64,000 nt of DNA, from the NCBI RefSeq assembly GCF_015840335.1, contig NZ_CP060395.1, positions 1,773,277 through 1,837,276 on the forward strand, given 5' to 3'. Below the pieces are notes generated by a model that saw only the letters and a program-made list of their open reading frames with translations, made no database searches and was not told where the DNA came from. Origin of the DNA: Synechococcus sp. CBW1108 (GTDB lineage: Bacteria; Cyanobacteriota; Cyanobacteriia; PCC-6307; Cyanobiaceae). The position numbers and the translations under genes were made by a program. Position 1 is the first letter of the stretch. Each line of letters starts with the position of its first letter. Positions 1 through 11,304 of the stretch are shown piece by piece.

Positions 1-902
1 GGCCCCTGGCTTGGAGGGCTCGGCGCTGTCTAGGTTGAAGTTGCTGCGCCCCACCCCTAGAAAGAGGGAGTGCTTGACCAGCACCCGCTCCTGGGGGCTG
101 AGGTCGGTGAGGATCGCCTGCAGGGCTGCCACCGGGCTGCGGCGGTCCTGGCCCTGGCTCACTTCCAGCACCACATTGCGCTGGGCTTGTTCGATGTCGA
201 ATACCGGTCCGATGGGCCGGCAGCCCTGGGCTACGACCGGGTCGAGCTGCCAGCTGCCGCCGATCAGGCAGCCGACGGCTCCCCGGGCAACCTGGTTGCC
301 AAATAGCAAGGAGCCGTGGCCAGCGCTGTGTTGCCCGGCGATTCCGCCCAGTTTCACCGCCTCGGGGCAGGCGTAATCGAGGCCGCTGATCAGGTCGTTG
401 ATGCGTGAGCAGCTGGGATCCACTAGCAGCAGCATCGAGGGGCTGGGCGAGCCGCCCGTCGTCTCTGCGGCGTTGAGCAGGGCGCGCCAGGGCTCGGCCG
501 GACCATCGAGGTCGGGCAGGGTCTCGGTGTCGATGGCAAAGGGCTGCAGCTGGGCGCCGGGCAGGCGCAGCAGGGTGACACTCAGGGCGGGCTTTTTTTC
601 CAGCTCATGGGGGGTGCCGGTGGCGTCGGTGCCCACCACCCCACCGCCGAGGCAGCCGATCCAGTGGCTGGCCCGCAGTTTTTCCTGGAGCAGCGGCAGC
701 AGCCTGGGCAGGTCACTGGCGTAGCTGGCGGCGGCAAAGACCAGGGCCAGGTCTGCCGGCCCGGCACCGCGCAGCTGGTGAACGATGGTTTCCACCGATG
801 CCTGCAGGGAGGTTTCAGAGGCCAGGGCGGTGCGGCACCAGGCCTGGCCCCGGTTGGGTCCAATGTGGCGGGACAGCCAGCTGGGCAGGGAAAATGCAGC
901 CA
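1..902 (-). CDS. FIST-domain sensor-like protein (3' end beyond window)
   Basis: The open frame begins at an ATG on the minus strand and runs off the left edge, so only the first 300 residues are visible. The N-terminal half has the FIST-N look: a Gly-rich IGCLGGGVVGTD turn near residue 85, then LLLVDPSC and KLGGIAGQHSAG. It continues toward FIST-C with VRG-like strand and turn features (ARGAVGCLIGG). FIST proteins are predicted cytoplasmic small-ligand sensors, often tied to signal transduction, and cyanobacterial stand-alone copies are common. It is divergent from the DUF3177 gene at 940, with only 37 bases between the starts, so a shared promoter region is likely. The ligand is unknown. 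Confidence 0.75.
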
Positions 903-939
903 TAAGTCGGACCATATCGCCTGCCGGGGGCCGCGGATA

Positions 940-1593
940 ATGGCGCCTTACCGAACTAACCGTGTGCTCGCTGTCCTGCCAGAACCTCTGTATCGCTCTT
1001 TGGTGTGGCTCGACGTCCGAGTGGCCATGTTGTTCAGCATCGGTCTGCCGCTGGTGCTGCTGATCTGGGCTGGCCTGCGCCGGGAGGGGGCGCTGGTGCG
1101 GCTGCTTGGCATCTATTGGAAGGTGGCCAGCCTGCTGCTGCTCGTCACCCTCTTGCTGACCGACCGCCGTCCCCTTGGTTTTCTGCTGGCGGTGCTGGCC
1201 CAGTTGCTGGTGGTGGCGAGTGTCTGGTTCTGGGTGGATCTCAACGAGGAACTGGCAGACATGCCTCCCTGGCGAGCCCTGCCCCTCACCCTGCGCGTCT
1301 GGCGCTGGAGCTTGACGGTGTGGGGCCTGCTGGGGGCAGCCCTCAGCACGACAGCCCTGGGCTGCATGGCCAGCGCTGGCCTGGATCGGCCCGCCTGCTC
1401 CATCTGGATCCAGCCGCCCCTTGGGCTCCATCAGCAGTTGGTGGGGGTGTTTGCCTTTGTATTCGGCGGCTCCTGGACCCCTGGGGTGGCAGCTTTCATC
1501 GGCTATGTGGGGTTGGTGGCCTACGGCGTTGGGCTGCTGCAGTGGCTGCTGGTGCGGCTGCCCAAGCAGGGCCGGGTGGCGGGGGAGTTCTGA
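940..1593 (+). CDS. DUF3177 family membrane protein
   Basis: The product is 217 residues with at least four hydrophobic segments (about residues 28-50, 60-95, 120-145 and 160-210). It resembles the cyanobacterial DUF3177 family, integral membrane proteins of unknown role. The first ATG (MAPYRT) lies just after the divergent FIST gene; a second candidate Met (MLFSIG) lies 29 codons in. The stop codon overlaps the start of the next gene (shared bases in ATGA), so the two are probably co-translated. Confidence 0.7.
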   Translation: MAPYRTNRVLAVLPEPLYRSLVWLDVRVAMLFSIGLPLVLLIWAGLRREGALVRLLGIYWKVASLLLLVTLLLTDRRPLGFLLAVLAQLLVVASVWFWVDLNEELADMPPWRALPLTLRVWRWSLTVWGLLGAALSTTALGCMASAGLDRPACSIWIQPPLGLHQQLVGVFAFVFGGSWTPGVAAFIGYVGLVAYGVGLLQWLLVRLPKQGRVAGEF

Positions 1594-1910
1594 TGACCCT
1601 GGCCGCCAACGCTCTGATTGCTGGGCTGGAGGCGATCAGCCGAGAGCGGCCGGATCGGGTGCTGCGCCTGCGCGGTGCCCTCGATTCGGCGGGCGCGCTC
1701 GAGGAGCCCTACGAGCTGCTGATCTTTCGCGGCTTCTCCAGCAGCACCACCCACCCCACCGGTTTCGATCCCGACCAGCCATTGCTGCCCGAGGGGGTGC
1801 GGCTGCTTACGGCCGAGTTGCTGGCTGGCCCGCTCGACCCAGCTGCGGAGCAGGTGTTGGCCGCCGGCAGCAATCCCCAGGCCTACCTGCAAGCCCCAGC
1901 CTGGCTCTGA
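1593..1910 (+). CDS. Small conserved cyanobacterial protein, function unknown
   Basis: The product is 105 residues. Its ATG overlaps the stop of the DUF3177 gene. The sequence is acidic and soluble, with an FRGFSSSTTHPT motif around residue 45 followed by FDPDQPLLP. I recall this pattern in short cyanobacterial hypothetical proteins, often placed after DUF3177. No catalytic motif or membrane segment is visible. It converges on ileS with a 31-base gap. Confidence 0.6.
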   Translation: MTLAANALIAGLEAISRERPDRVLRLRGALDSAGALEEPYELLIFRGFSSSTTHPTGFDPDQPLLPEGVRLLTAELLAGPLDPAAEQVLAAGSNPQAYLQAPAWL

Positions 1911-1941
1911 GTTGGCCCTGGGAGGCACATACCAGTTTGGC

Positions 1942-4851
<2,910 letters not shown>

Positions 4852-4875
4852 GGCGCCTGGGGCAGCAAGGGCTGA

Positions 4876-5508
4876 TTATCCCGCCTGGCTGCTGGGGGCC
4901 TGGGGCTCGCTGGGGCTGGCCGGGCTTTGAGGATTTTCGGCTTCGATCAGGGCATCGATCTCGGCAAAGGAACTCACCACCACGGTGCTATCAGCTGTGT
5001 CAGTCGTCTCTGCGGCTTCCGGGCGCACCCAGAGCTTGCCCGTGGTTTTTGGTTGCCGCCGCTCCGCCAGCCATTGGCCCAGGCCCCCGCTCGCTGTTGT
5101 CACCAGGGCAAGCAGCTGGGCAAGGGCAGCTCCGGCCTGCTTGAGGCTTGTCTGCCAGCGTTCGGCAGACCAGAGCCGCTGCTGTTCCTCCGGGCTGAGT
5201 TGCCGCCAGCGCCCCTGGGAGACCTCTCCCGCCAGCCGGCCGATCAGCAGGCCGCCGCAGAGCACGCCCAGCATCGGTGCTCCGGTGAGGCGATCCGCAC
5301 TGGTCACGAGCACCAAGCCAAGGAGCAGCACCACAGCGCCCCAGGCCGAATCCCGGGGCCGGCTGAGTTCGCTGGCCAGTAGGGGTAAGAGCAGGATGGC
5401 GAGGCCCAGCAGCAGCGCCAGGAGTCCGCCCAGGGTGGCGAGCATGGCCAGGAGGAATGGGTCCACCCATTGTGGGCGCGCGGGCTGGGCTTTCCCTACA
5501 GTCACCAT
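4876..5508 (-). CDS. Ycf66 family membrane protein
   Basis: The product is 210 residues. The start is the ATG at 5508 (MVTVGK), because the frame further upstream would run through tRNA-Leu. Three hydrophobic segments fill residues 15-90. They are followed by a Gln/Arg-rich amphipathic stretch (RWRQLSPEEQQRL) and a low-complexity acidic to Pro/Ser tail. This matches the chloroplast/cyanobacterial Ycf66 layout: short membrane domain with RDSAW and DRLTGAPMLG motifs, variable soluble tail. Its role is unknown. It lies upstream of ileS, in the same direction, and divergent from tRNA-Leu. Confidence 0.7.
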   Translation of the reverse strand: MVTVGKAQPARPQWVDPFLLAMLATLGGLLALLLGLAILLLPLLASELSRPRDSAWGAVVLLLGLVLVTSADRLTGAPMLGVLCGGLLIGRLAGEVSQGRWRQLSPEEQQRLWSAERWQTSLKQAGAALAQLLALVTTASGGLGQWLAERRQPKTTGKLWVRPEAAETTDTADSTVVVSSFAEIDALIEAENPQSPASPSEPQAPSSQAG

Positions 5509-5510
5509 GC

Positions 5511-5592
5511 GCCCACCTGGCGGAATTGGTAGACGCGCTGGTTTTAGGTACCAGTGGCCTTGGTCGTGGGGGTTCAAGTCCCCCGGTGGGCA
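5511..5592 (+). tRNA. tRNA-Leu (anticodon UAG)
   Basis: An 82-nt class II tRNA. The acceptor stem is GCCCACC paired with GGTGGGC and the discriminator is A. The D arm contains GGTAGACGC. The anticodon stem CTGGT/ACCAG closes a seven-base loop TTTAGGT that places TAG at positions 34-36. There is a variable arm and a T arm with GTTCAAGTC. No CCA is encoded. It starts three bases after the divergent Ycf66 start codon. Confidence 0.95.
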
Positions 5593-5646
5593 TGGTTGGT
5601 TGCTTAGGTTGCCCTGGGCCAATGCTTAGGGCACGCTTCAGTTGCG

Positions 5647-6696
5647 ATGACACAGGTTTTGGCTGCTGCCTCCAATACCGTTGCTGTGGCAAGTGCCAAA
5701 GCTGGTACCCCATCAGGTGCCAGGCCAGCGCCATCAACCCTGGTGCCGCGGGAATTTCTCGATCCACCGGCCGCCTGGAACCCGACGGTGGGGTTGTTTC
5801 TGGCGGGCTACGGCCTGGCGGGCCTGACGATCTGGGGCTGGTTTGGGGGGGGGTGGCCCCTGCCGCTGCTCCTGACCACTGGTTTTCTGTCCCTCCATCT
5901 CGAGGGCACGGTGATCCATGACGCCTGCCACAACGCCGCCCACCCCAACCGCTTCTGGAATGCGGTGATGGGTCACGGGGCAGCCCTGCTGCTGGGCTTC
6001 AGCTTTCCGGTGTTCACCCGAGTGCACCTGCAGCACCACGCCCACGTCAACGACCCAAAAAATGATCCAGACCACATCGTCAGCACTTTTGGCCCCCTGT
6101 GGCTGATCGCGCCACGGTTTTTTTACCACGAGCTGTTTTTCTTTCGCCGGCGTCTCTGGCGCCGCTATGAGTTGCTGGAGTGGGGGATTGCCAGGGGGAT
6201 ATTTGCGGCGATCGTGATTGCGGCAGCGAAGTTTGGTTTCCTACCATTTGTATTCAACTGCTGGTTTGCGCCAGCCCTGATGGTGGGCGTCACTCTGGGC
6301 CTCTTTTTTGACTACTTGCCCCATCGCCCCTTCCAGTCGCGCAACCGCTGGCACAATGCCCGCATCTATTCAGGGCGAATGATGAATTGGTTGATAATGG
6401 GCCAGAACTATCACCTGATTCACCATCTCTGGCCATCGATTCCCTGGTTTGAGTACCAAGCTGCATACCACGCCACCAAGCCGATCCTTGATGCCAAAGG
6501 ATCACCCCAGCGTCTGGGTTTGTTTGAAACCAGAAGCGACGGGCTCAATTTCCTCTATGACATTTTCCTGGGAGTCCGCAGCCACCGCAAGAAGCGCAGC
6601 AAGTTGCGGCCGCTGGCGGCGCTGATGCCAACCCGGCATGCGCGCCGAAGGGTGTTGGAGCTGCTGCATCGAACGGCGGTGTCGCCAGTTCGCTGA
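5647..6696 (+). CDS. crtR: Beta-carotene hydroxylase, membrane fatty-acid-desaturase superfamily
   Basis: A 349-residue membrane di-iron enzyme that adds 3-hydroxyl groups to the beta-rings of carotenoids on the way to zeaxanthin. Three histidine boxes bind the two irons: HDACHNAAH (about residue 91), HLQHHAHVN (about 128) and HLIHHLWP (about 258). A further His lies in FDYLPHRPF. Hydrophobic segments flank the boxes. The C-terminal ~40 residues are Arg/Lys-rich. The N-terminal ~35 residues are low-complexity Ala/Ser, so a start further in is possible, but the first box is distant from either choice. Ketolases of the same superfamily have different box spacing. Confidence 0.9.
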   Translation: MTQVLAAASNTVAVASAKAGTPSGARPAPSTLVPREFLDPPAAWNPTVGLFLAGYGLAGLTIWGWFGGGWPLPLLLTTGFLSLHLEGTVIHDACHNAAHPNRFWNAVMGHGAALLLGFSFPVFTRVHLQHHAHVNDPKNDPDHIVSTFGPLWLIAPRFFYHELFFFRRRLWRRYELLEWGIARGIFAAIVIAAAKFGFLPFVFNCWFAPALMVGVTLGLFFDYLPHRPFQSRNRWHNARIYSGRMMNWLIMGQNYHLIHHLWPSIPWFEYQAAYHATKPILDAKGSPQRLGLFETRSDGLNFLYDIFLGVRSHRKKRSKLRPLAALMPTRHARRRVLELLHRTAVSPVR

Positions 6697-6725
6697 CACC
6701 CCTCGATTCATCTTCGATTAGCCGG

Positions 6726-7019
6726 TCAATCCGCCATTATTTTTGGCACCCGGATGAAGTCCCCCTCCCGCTGGGGCGCTTGATTGAGCAGCTCCTCCCG
6801 CACGCTTGTCGGGGTGACCACGTCGGCGCGGGTGACATTCACCACTTCCACGGCCCTGGTGGTGGGCGGCACCCCTTCGGTGTCCACGGCTTCCAGCTGG
6901 GTCACGTATTCCAGAATGCGTTCGAGCTGGCCGGTGTAGGTGGCGATCTTCTCCTCCGGCAGGGCGAGGCGGGCCAGCCCTGCCACCTTGCGCACATCAT
7001 CGGCGGTGATCTTGCTCAT
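6726..7019 (-). CDS. gatC: Aspartyl/glutamyl-tRNA(Asn/Gln) amidotransferase subunit C
   Basis: The product is 97 residues, the usual size for GatC. GatC clamps GatA and GatB in the complex that converts mischarged Glu-tRNA-Gln (or Asp-tRNA-Asn) to the amide form. The N-terminal helix pair reads [20 protein letters not shown], and the extended C-terminal tail ends [14 protein letters not shown], typical of the family. The same-strand creatininase gene lies 30 bases upstream. gatA and gatB are not in the window. Confidence 0.95.
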   Translation of the reverse strand: MSKITADDVRKVAGLARLALPEEKIATYTGQLERILEYVTQLEAVDTEGVPPTTRAVEVVNVTRADVVTPTSVREELLNQAPQREGDFIRVPKIMAD

Positions 7020-7049
7020 CGGGCGGTACTCGCTGGGCTTGACGCTAGC

Positions 7050-7832
7050 TCAGGCCAGGAAGCTCTCCAGATCCGCCGTCAGGGCCGTGGCGGCCAGATC
7101 GAGAAACCGCTCCCCGTGGGCTGCCTGGGCCAGGAAGGGATCGGAGCCCATGCGGCCGTCGGGATGGCGGCGGCGGAAATCCTCGGGGCCGTGGATCGGC
7201 CCGGCTGGGGCCGATTCCGGCAGGGGGCGCTGCTTGGCCTGCAGGCTGGGCTCCAGGTGCAGGGTGAGGGCGATCTCACTGGGGGTGGCGTGGTGCCCCT
7301 CGCGCTCGCCGTAAAGGTTGCGGGCCTCCTTCAGCACCGGCCCGGCCATGAACCAGTTGGCCAGCTTGCAGCGCAGCTGGGGGGCATTCGGCAGGCCCCG
7401 GTCGGCGGCGGTGGCGTAGGCCTGGGCAAAGGCCGCCTTGCTGGTGGCGATGTTGCCGCCGTGGCCATTGATCACGAAGATGCGCTCGAAGCCGTGGCGC
7501 GCCAGCGACAGCACCACGTCGTGCAGCACGGCCAGCAGGGTGGAGGGCTGCAGGCTGATCGTGCCGGCGAAACCGAGGTGGTGCTCGGCCATGCCGAAGG
7601 CCTGGGCGGGCGTCACCAGGACGCCGCTGCGCCGGCCCACCTCAAGGGCCACGGCTTCGGCGGTGAGCGCATCGGTGCCGATGGCGCCGGTGGGGCCGTG
7701 CTGCTCGGTGGAGCCCAGGGGCACGATAACCCCCTTGCCCTGCTCCAGATAGGCCTCCACTTCAGGCCAGCTGCGCAGCTGCAGGCGGATGGCGTCGGTG
7801 CTGCGGGGCAGCTGGTTGGTGGATTGGGTCAT
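7050..7832 (-). CDS. Creatininase family amidohydrolase
   Basis: The product is 260 residues from the ATG at 7832 (MTQSTN); another ATG lies four codons upstream at 7844. Metal-binding features of the creatininase superfamily are clear: PLGSTEQHGP near residue 40, GTDALTAEAVA, and INGHGGN near residue 120, then GHHATPSE near residue 180. Members include creatinine amidohydrolase, MftE-like peptidases and the ArfB formamide hydrolase of archaeal deazaflavin synthesis. The substrate here cannot be told from the sequence. A cofG gene is elsewhere in the window, which makes a flavin-related role conceivable but unproven. Confidence 0.85.
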   Translation of the reverse strand: MTQSTNQLPRSTDAIRLQLRSWPEVEAYLEQGKGVIVPLGSTEQHGPTGAIGTDALTAEAVALEVGRRSGVLVTPAQAFGMAEHHLGFAGTISLQPSTLLAVLHDVVLSLARHGFERIFVINGHGGNIATSKAAFAQAYATAADRGLPNAPQLRCKLANWFMAGPVLKEARNLYGEREGHHATPSEIALTLHLEPSLQAKQRPLPESAPAGPIHGPEDFRRRHPDGRMGSDPFLAQAAHGERFLDLAATALTADLESFLA

Positions 7833-7895
7833 GGTGAACAGCAACGGGCCCGGGTTGTCTGCCTAGGATGCATAATCCAGCAGTGCCATGGACCC

Positions 7896-8192
7896 ATGCT
7901 GCACCGCAAGCTCTACCAGTTTTGTGCCGAGCAGCGGCCCGTGTGGGTTTTTCTGCGCGACCAGCAGCGCTGGATTGAGGAAGCCACGGTGGTGGAGATC
8001 GAAGGAGACCTTGTGACCCTGCGCTATCACGCCGAAGACGACGACGAAACCCACAGCTGGGAGGAGAGCGTGCGGCTCGACTCAATTGGTGCCGTCAGCA
8101 CCCGGCTGGCCTACGTGTGCCGCAGCGGCAGCCCCGATGACGTGATCACCTCTGAAGACTGCCCCGAGGCTGAGCGGCTCAGCAACCCCTAG
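7896..8192 (+). CDS. Conserved cyanobacterial protein (DUF6679-like)
   Basis: The product is 98 residues, starting MLHRKLYQFC. It reads as a compact beta-rich protein: WVFLRDQQRWIEEATVVEIEGDLVTLRYHAED, then SWEESVRLDSIGAV. I recall this as a short family conserved in nearly all cyanobacteria, probably annotated DUF6679. It has no known function. Its stop codon shares four bases (CTAG) with the stop of the convergent gene at 8189-8326. Confidence 0.65.
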   Translation: MLHRKLYQFCAEQRPVWVFLRDQQRWIEEATVVEIEGDLVTLRYHAEDDDETHSWEESVRLDSIGAVSTRLAYVCRSGSPDDVITSEDCPEAERLSNP

Positions 8193-8326
8193 TGGGCCGT
8201 GCCGTTGCCGTCGTAGCTGTCGGTGTTGTAGTAGCCGCCCTTGGTGCCGAAGAACAGGGTGGCCAGTACGAACAGGCCGCTGCCGAAGATCAGCACTGTG
8301 GCGAGGGTGAAGCCGGAGGAGTGCAT
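8189..8326 (-). CDS. Small single-pass thylakoid-type protein, possibly Psb35-related
   Basis: The product is 45 residues. An N-terminal hydrophobic helix (FTLATVLIFGSGLFVLATLFF, residues about 6-26) is followed by the polar tail GTKGGYYNTDSYDGNGTAH. Cyanobacterial proteins with a helix plus a GGYYDTDSYDGNGTAH-type tail are, as I recall, related to Psb35, a protein that associates with the CP47 assembly module of photosystem II. That link is from memory and needs a search. The start ATG is at 8326. The gene overlaps its convergent neighbour by the four-base palindrome CTAG. Confidence 0.55.
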   Translation of the reverse strand: MHSSGFTLATVLIFGSGLFVLATLFFGTKGGYYNTDSYDGNGTAH

Positions 8327-8869
8327 GGCGGCCAAAGGGCATGGGGCGTTGGAGCCCAGTCTGCTGGCTGACGCCGCTGCCGGCGAGCTGGGCAACGTAT
8401 GTGTGGGGAATCCGTTGCTGAGGCTCTTGATCGCCCGCCCCGCCGACTGCTCCTCATCGAGGCGAACCCTGGGTCGATGGCGATCAGCACGGCGGAGGCG
8501 GCCTGCTGCGAGGCCGTCATCGACTTGGCACATGCCTTGGGCCCTTCGCTCACCACGGCGCCGGCAGATCCCAGGAGCCCGCTCAATTCTACATCAACGA
8601 CCCGGGGGGTGTAGGGCGGCATCCTGGCTCAGCGATGCGGTAAATCCTGCCAATCTAATGCGGAAAAAATTGAGCTTCGGATGTGCTTTTTGCGGTGGCC
8701 AGAGCCCGCATCGCCTCCCAGTGCGATCTCTCGTGCTCAGGCCTGCCCTGTCACCACCTGTTGCATCACCTCCCGCAGACCATCGGCCAGGGGGCGATGG
8801 CTGCGCCGGACAATCAACGCCGCACCCTGGCGGGAGGCAGCTAAAGTGGTCGCAAATAGAGGATCAGGC
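8327..8869. other. Stretch without a supportable gene
   Basis: Several frames stay open here because of high GC, but none shows a recognisable domain or a convincing start. A minus-strand stretch around 8745-8845 reads plausibly as the C-terminal ~35 residues of a lost protein (ALIVRRSHRPLADGLREV). It has no start and could be chance. The block separates core genes from the toxin-antitoxin patch. Confidence 0.4.
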
Positions 8870-9163
8870 GTGCCCGAAGTAGTCGCAAGCAGGGTGTCGG
8901 TGCGGGATCTCAAGACCCACCTCTCCGAATGGCTCGGCCGGGTTCAACGTGGCGAGGTGGTGGAGGTCACCTCCCACCGCAAGCCCATTGCCCGGCTCAC
9001 CTCCATCAAGCAGCCCGATTCCACCCCTACCAACCCGCTGCAGAAAGCCATTGATGCAGGGATCGTCAGTTGGAAAGGCCAAAAGCCGGTGTTCCCTCCA
9101 CCAGTGAAGCTGCGTGGTGAGGGAAAACTCGTCAGTGAAATCGTGATGGAAGATCGGGGTTGA
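8870..9163 (+). CDS. Phd/YefM-type antitoxin
   Basis: The product is 97 residues from a GTG start. The N-terminal Phd/YefM DNA-binding fold is clear: SRVSVRDLKTHLSEWLGRVQ, then EVVEVTSHRKPIARL. The C-terminal half is extended and likely wraps the toxin, as in the family. The PIN toxin follows with only one to four bases between them. Together they form a type II toxin-antitoxin operon in which the antitoxin normally represses the promoter. No clear palindrome was found ahead of this gene. Confidence 0.85.
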   Translation: MPEVVASRVSVRDLKTHLSEWLGRVQRGEVVEVTSHRKPIARLTSIKQPDSTPTNPLQKAIDAGIVSWKGQKPVFPPPVKLRGEGKLVSEIVMEDRG

Positions 9164-9167
9164 GTTG

Positions 9168-9593
9168 GTGATCCTGTTCTGCGACACCAGTGCCTTGATC
9201 AAGTTGCTGATCAGTGAGCCAAACTCCGATCAGATGGAGCAGAGCAGCTCGCAAGCAGAAGCCATTGCGGTCTGCCGGATCACCTGGGCAGAGGCCATGG
9301 CGGGTATGGCCCGTGGTCAGAGAGAAGATCCGATCAGTGGGGATGATATTGAACAGGCCCGTCAGCGCCTGATCCTTAGCTGGGATCAGTTCATGATCGT
9401 CGAGGTCAGCCAGACGCTGGTTGAAACAGCTGGGCGATTTGCAGATGTTTTCGCTTTGCGTGCCTACGACAGCGTGCAACTGGCAGCAGCCCATGAACTC
9501 GACCAGAGCACGGATCAACCACTGACCTTTGCCTGCTTCGATCGCAGACTCAAGCAGGCAGCATCGCTGCTGCAACTGAATGTCCTGGCATGA
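9168..9593 (+). CDS. PIN-domain ribonuclease toxin (VapC family)
   Basis: The product is 141 residues from GTG 9168; TTG 9165 is the alternative. PIN-domain acidic residues are present: Asp in FCDTSALIKLL, Glu in TWAEAMAGM, Asp in AYDSVQLAAAHEL near residue 100, and Asp in FACFDRRLKQAA. VapC toxins cut RNA, often tRNA, until the partner antitoxin neutralises them. It follows the Phd-type antitoxin directly. Its 3' end abuts a truncated exported-protein gene on the other strand. Confidence 0.85.
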   Translation: MILFCDTSALIKLLISEPNSDQMEQSSSQAEAIAVCRITWAEAMAGMARGQREDPISGDDIEQARQRLILSWDQFMIVEVSQTLVETAGRFADVFALRAYDSVQLAAAHELDQSTDQPLTFACFDRRLKQAASLLQLNVLA

Positions 9594-9626
9594 CCAGCCC
9601 ACAGGGGGTTGACCTGGGATTGCTGC

Positions 9627-9978
9627 TGTAGTTGCCGTAGTCGTTGAAGTTGGCATTCACCAGTACATCCACGCAGGCAACAGTGTTGCTGCTTACGTGG
9701 AGTGGAATAAAGGCACCCAAACCTGCTTGATTGTGAGTGCCTGCCCCTTGCAGTGCGCCTTGAAAGCCGTAGTTGAATATGATCGCATCCCTTAGTGTAA
9801 CTGCTATCACGCCAAGGTCTGCTGCCTCGGTGCCTTCAGCTTTTGGCCCTTCTGCTGCTACATGTCTGATGGCAAGAGGTAGTGATGCCAGTGCCAGAGC
9901 AGCAGTGCTTGCTAGCGACAGGCTGAGGCGGTTGGGGTGGTGCTGCGCAAATGTAAAAATTGACAATACTGCCACCAC
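9627..9978 (-). pseudogene. N-terminal fragment of an exported or outer-membrane protein
   Basis: About 117 residues read coherently. A signal-peptide-like region (LSLSLASTAALALASLPLAI) is followed by LGVIAVTLRDAIIFNYGFQGALQG and LGAFIPLHV, ending at NANFNDYGNYSS. I recall this as the start of a large cyanobacterial family with inverse-autotransporter-like or beta-barrel C-terminal parts, several hundred residues long. After NYSS the frame changes character and ends inside the tail of the PIN toxin gene. The downstream part of the gene is therefore gone, most simply lost when the toxin-antitoxin pair arrived. Confidence 0.55.
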
Positions 9979-10037
9979 TTTGGTGCAAAGCGCCGCGGCC
10001 TTTGGGTTTTGAGGTCAGTCTTGGGGGTGGCAGCAAG

Positions 10038-10697
10038 ATGGCTTCATCACTTCCACCCAAAGCCACTTCCATACCCACCACGACCTCCCAGCACCTCCCC
10101 CAGAGCTTCTTCGCCCGCCCCGCCGAGCAGGTTGCCCCCGCCCTCATCGGCTGCCTGCTTGTGAAACGCCAAGCCGATGGTGAGTTGCTGTGGGGCGTGA
10201 TTGTGGAAACGGAGGCGTATTGCCAATCCGAGCCCGCCTGCCACGGCTATCGCCGCCGCACGCCGAGCAACGAAACCCTGTTTGGGGAGCCAGGGCGGTT
10301 TTACGTGTATGTGAGCTATGGCATTCACCACTGCGTGAACGTGGTGACAGGGCGAGTCGACTGGGCAAATGGGGTGCTGCTGCGCGCCGTGGCCTTTCCT
10401 GGCGAGCTCGACCGGCTGGCGGCAGGTCCTGCCCTATTGGCGCGCTGCTTTGGCATCGATCGTTCCCACGACGCCCAGCTGGTGCATCCCGATCGGGCGT
10501 TGTGGATAGCGCCGCGGCCGCCAGAGCTGGCAGCTTTGGATGCGGCCGACTTGATGCAAACCAGCCGCATCGGCATCAGCCAGGGCCAAGACCTTCCCTG
10601 GCGCTGGTATTGGCGGGCCAGCCGCAGCGTCAGCAAGCGGGCCAAGGGTGATCGACAGCCCTCCTACGCTGAGTTGGCGTTCCTGCTGGGGCCATGA
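10038..10697 (+). CDS. DNA-3-methyladenine glycosylase (AAG/MPG family)
   Basis: The product is 219 residues starting MASSLPPK. It removes alkylated purines in base-excision repair. Family landmarks are [65 protein letters not shown] and VLLRAVAFP. The Tyr-Gly-His lesion-stacking and Glu catalytic positions (VETEAY) are present. The length is normal. Its stop overlaps the ATG of the decayed Uma2 gene. Confidence 0.92.
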   Translation: MASSLPPKATSIPTTTSQHLPQSFFARPAEQVAPALIGCLLVKRQADGELLWGVIVETEAYCQSEPACHGYRRRTPSNETLFGEPGRFYVYVSYGIHHCVNVVTGRVDWANGVLLRAVAFPGELDRLAAGPALLARCFGIDRSHDAQLVHPDRALWIAPRPPELAALDAADLMQTSRIGISQGQDLPWRWYWRASRSVSKRAKGDRQPSYAELAFLLGP

Positions 10698-11093
10698 CCA
10701 TTGCTCCGCCAGCTCCACTTGCAGACGCTCTGGCCCCCCTGCAGTTGCCTGCTGATCTCTGTCTCAGCCCGGAGCAATTTGCGGCTGTCTGTAGTGCGTC
10801 TGGAGCGCTGGCAGGCCCTCACCCCTGAGCAGCGCCGCAGCTTCCCGCCCATTTGTCCGGATGTGGTGCTGGAACTGGCCAGCCCCAGTGATCAAGGCCC
10901 TCGCTCTCTCAACGCTCTGCGCCGAAAGATGGTTGCCTATCAGGCCAACTGGGCCCAGCTGGGCTGGTTGCTGATCCCTGAGGAGCAGGCTGTGGAGGTC
11001 TGGCCGGCAGCAGGTGAGCCGCGCCGCATTGAGGCCGCCACCCAGCTTCTGCCGGGATTGCGGCTCGAGCTGCAGGACATCTGGCAGGTGTGA
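10694..11093 (+). pseudogene. Decayed Uma2 family endonuclease
   Basis: Two pieces of a Uma2 (DUF820) protein lie in different frames. The first starts at ATG 10694, contains LSPEQFAAVC, and meets a stop near 10830. The second, in another frame, reads LERWQALTPEQRR, CPDVVLELASPSD, LRRKMVAYQANWAQLGWLL to LQDIWQV. The middle of the domain, including the first catalytic acidic motif, is missing, so an internal deletion caused the frame change. The remaining PDVVLEL and MVAYQANWAQLGWLL motifs are characteristic. The product cannot be an active nuclease. Confidence 0.75.
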
Positions 11094-11304
11094 TCACCCG
11101 AGGTTGCATATCTATAGCTGCAACAACGTGGCTGGATCGAAGTCGCTTGGCACCGGTGGGAAGGTTGTTTTCAGCAGGCCAAAGCTGCTGGCTGTCGGGC
11201 TGGCTGCTGGTTGCGCAGATCTCATCTTCAGGTGATCGCCCATCGATTCAAACTAAACATGGCTGACTCTCTGCAGGCGCCGCTGGCGTCAGCCCCTACC
11301 CTGA

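Noticed and set aside
6677-6699. Hairpin GGTGTC/GACACC at the crtR stop as terminator
   Set aside because: No following T tract, and the stem overlaps the coding end.
11094-11304. Hairpin GTTGCA/TGCAAC at 11103-11124 as a small RNA or terminator
   Set aside because: Six-pair stem with a ten-base loop and no T run; no promoter signal seen.
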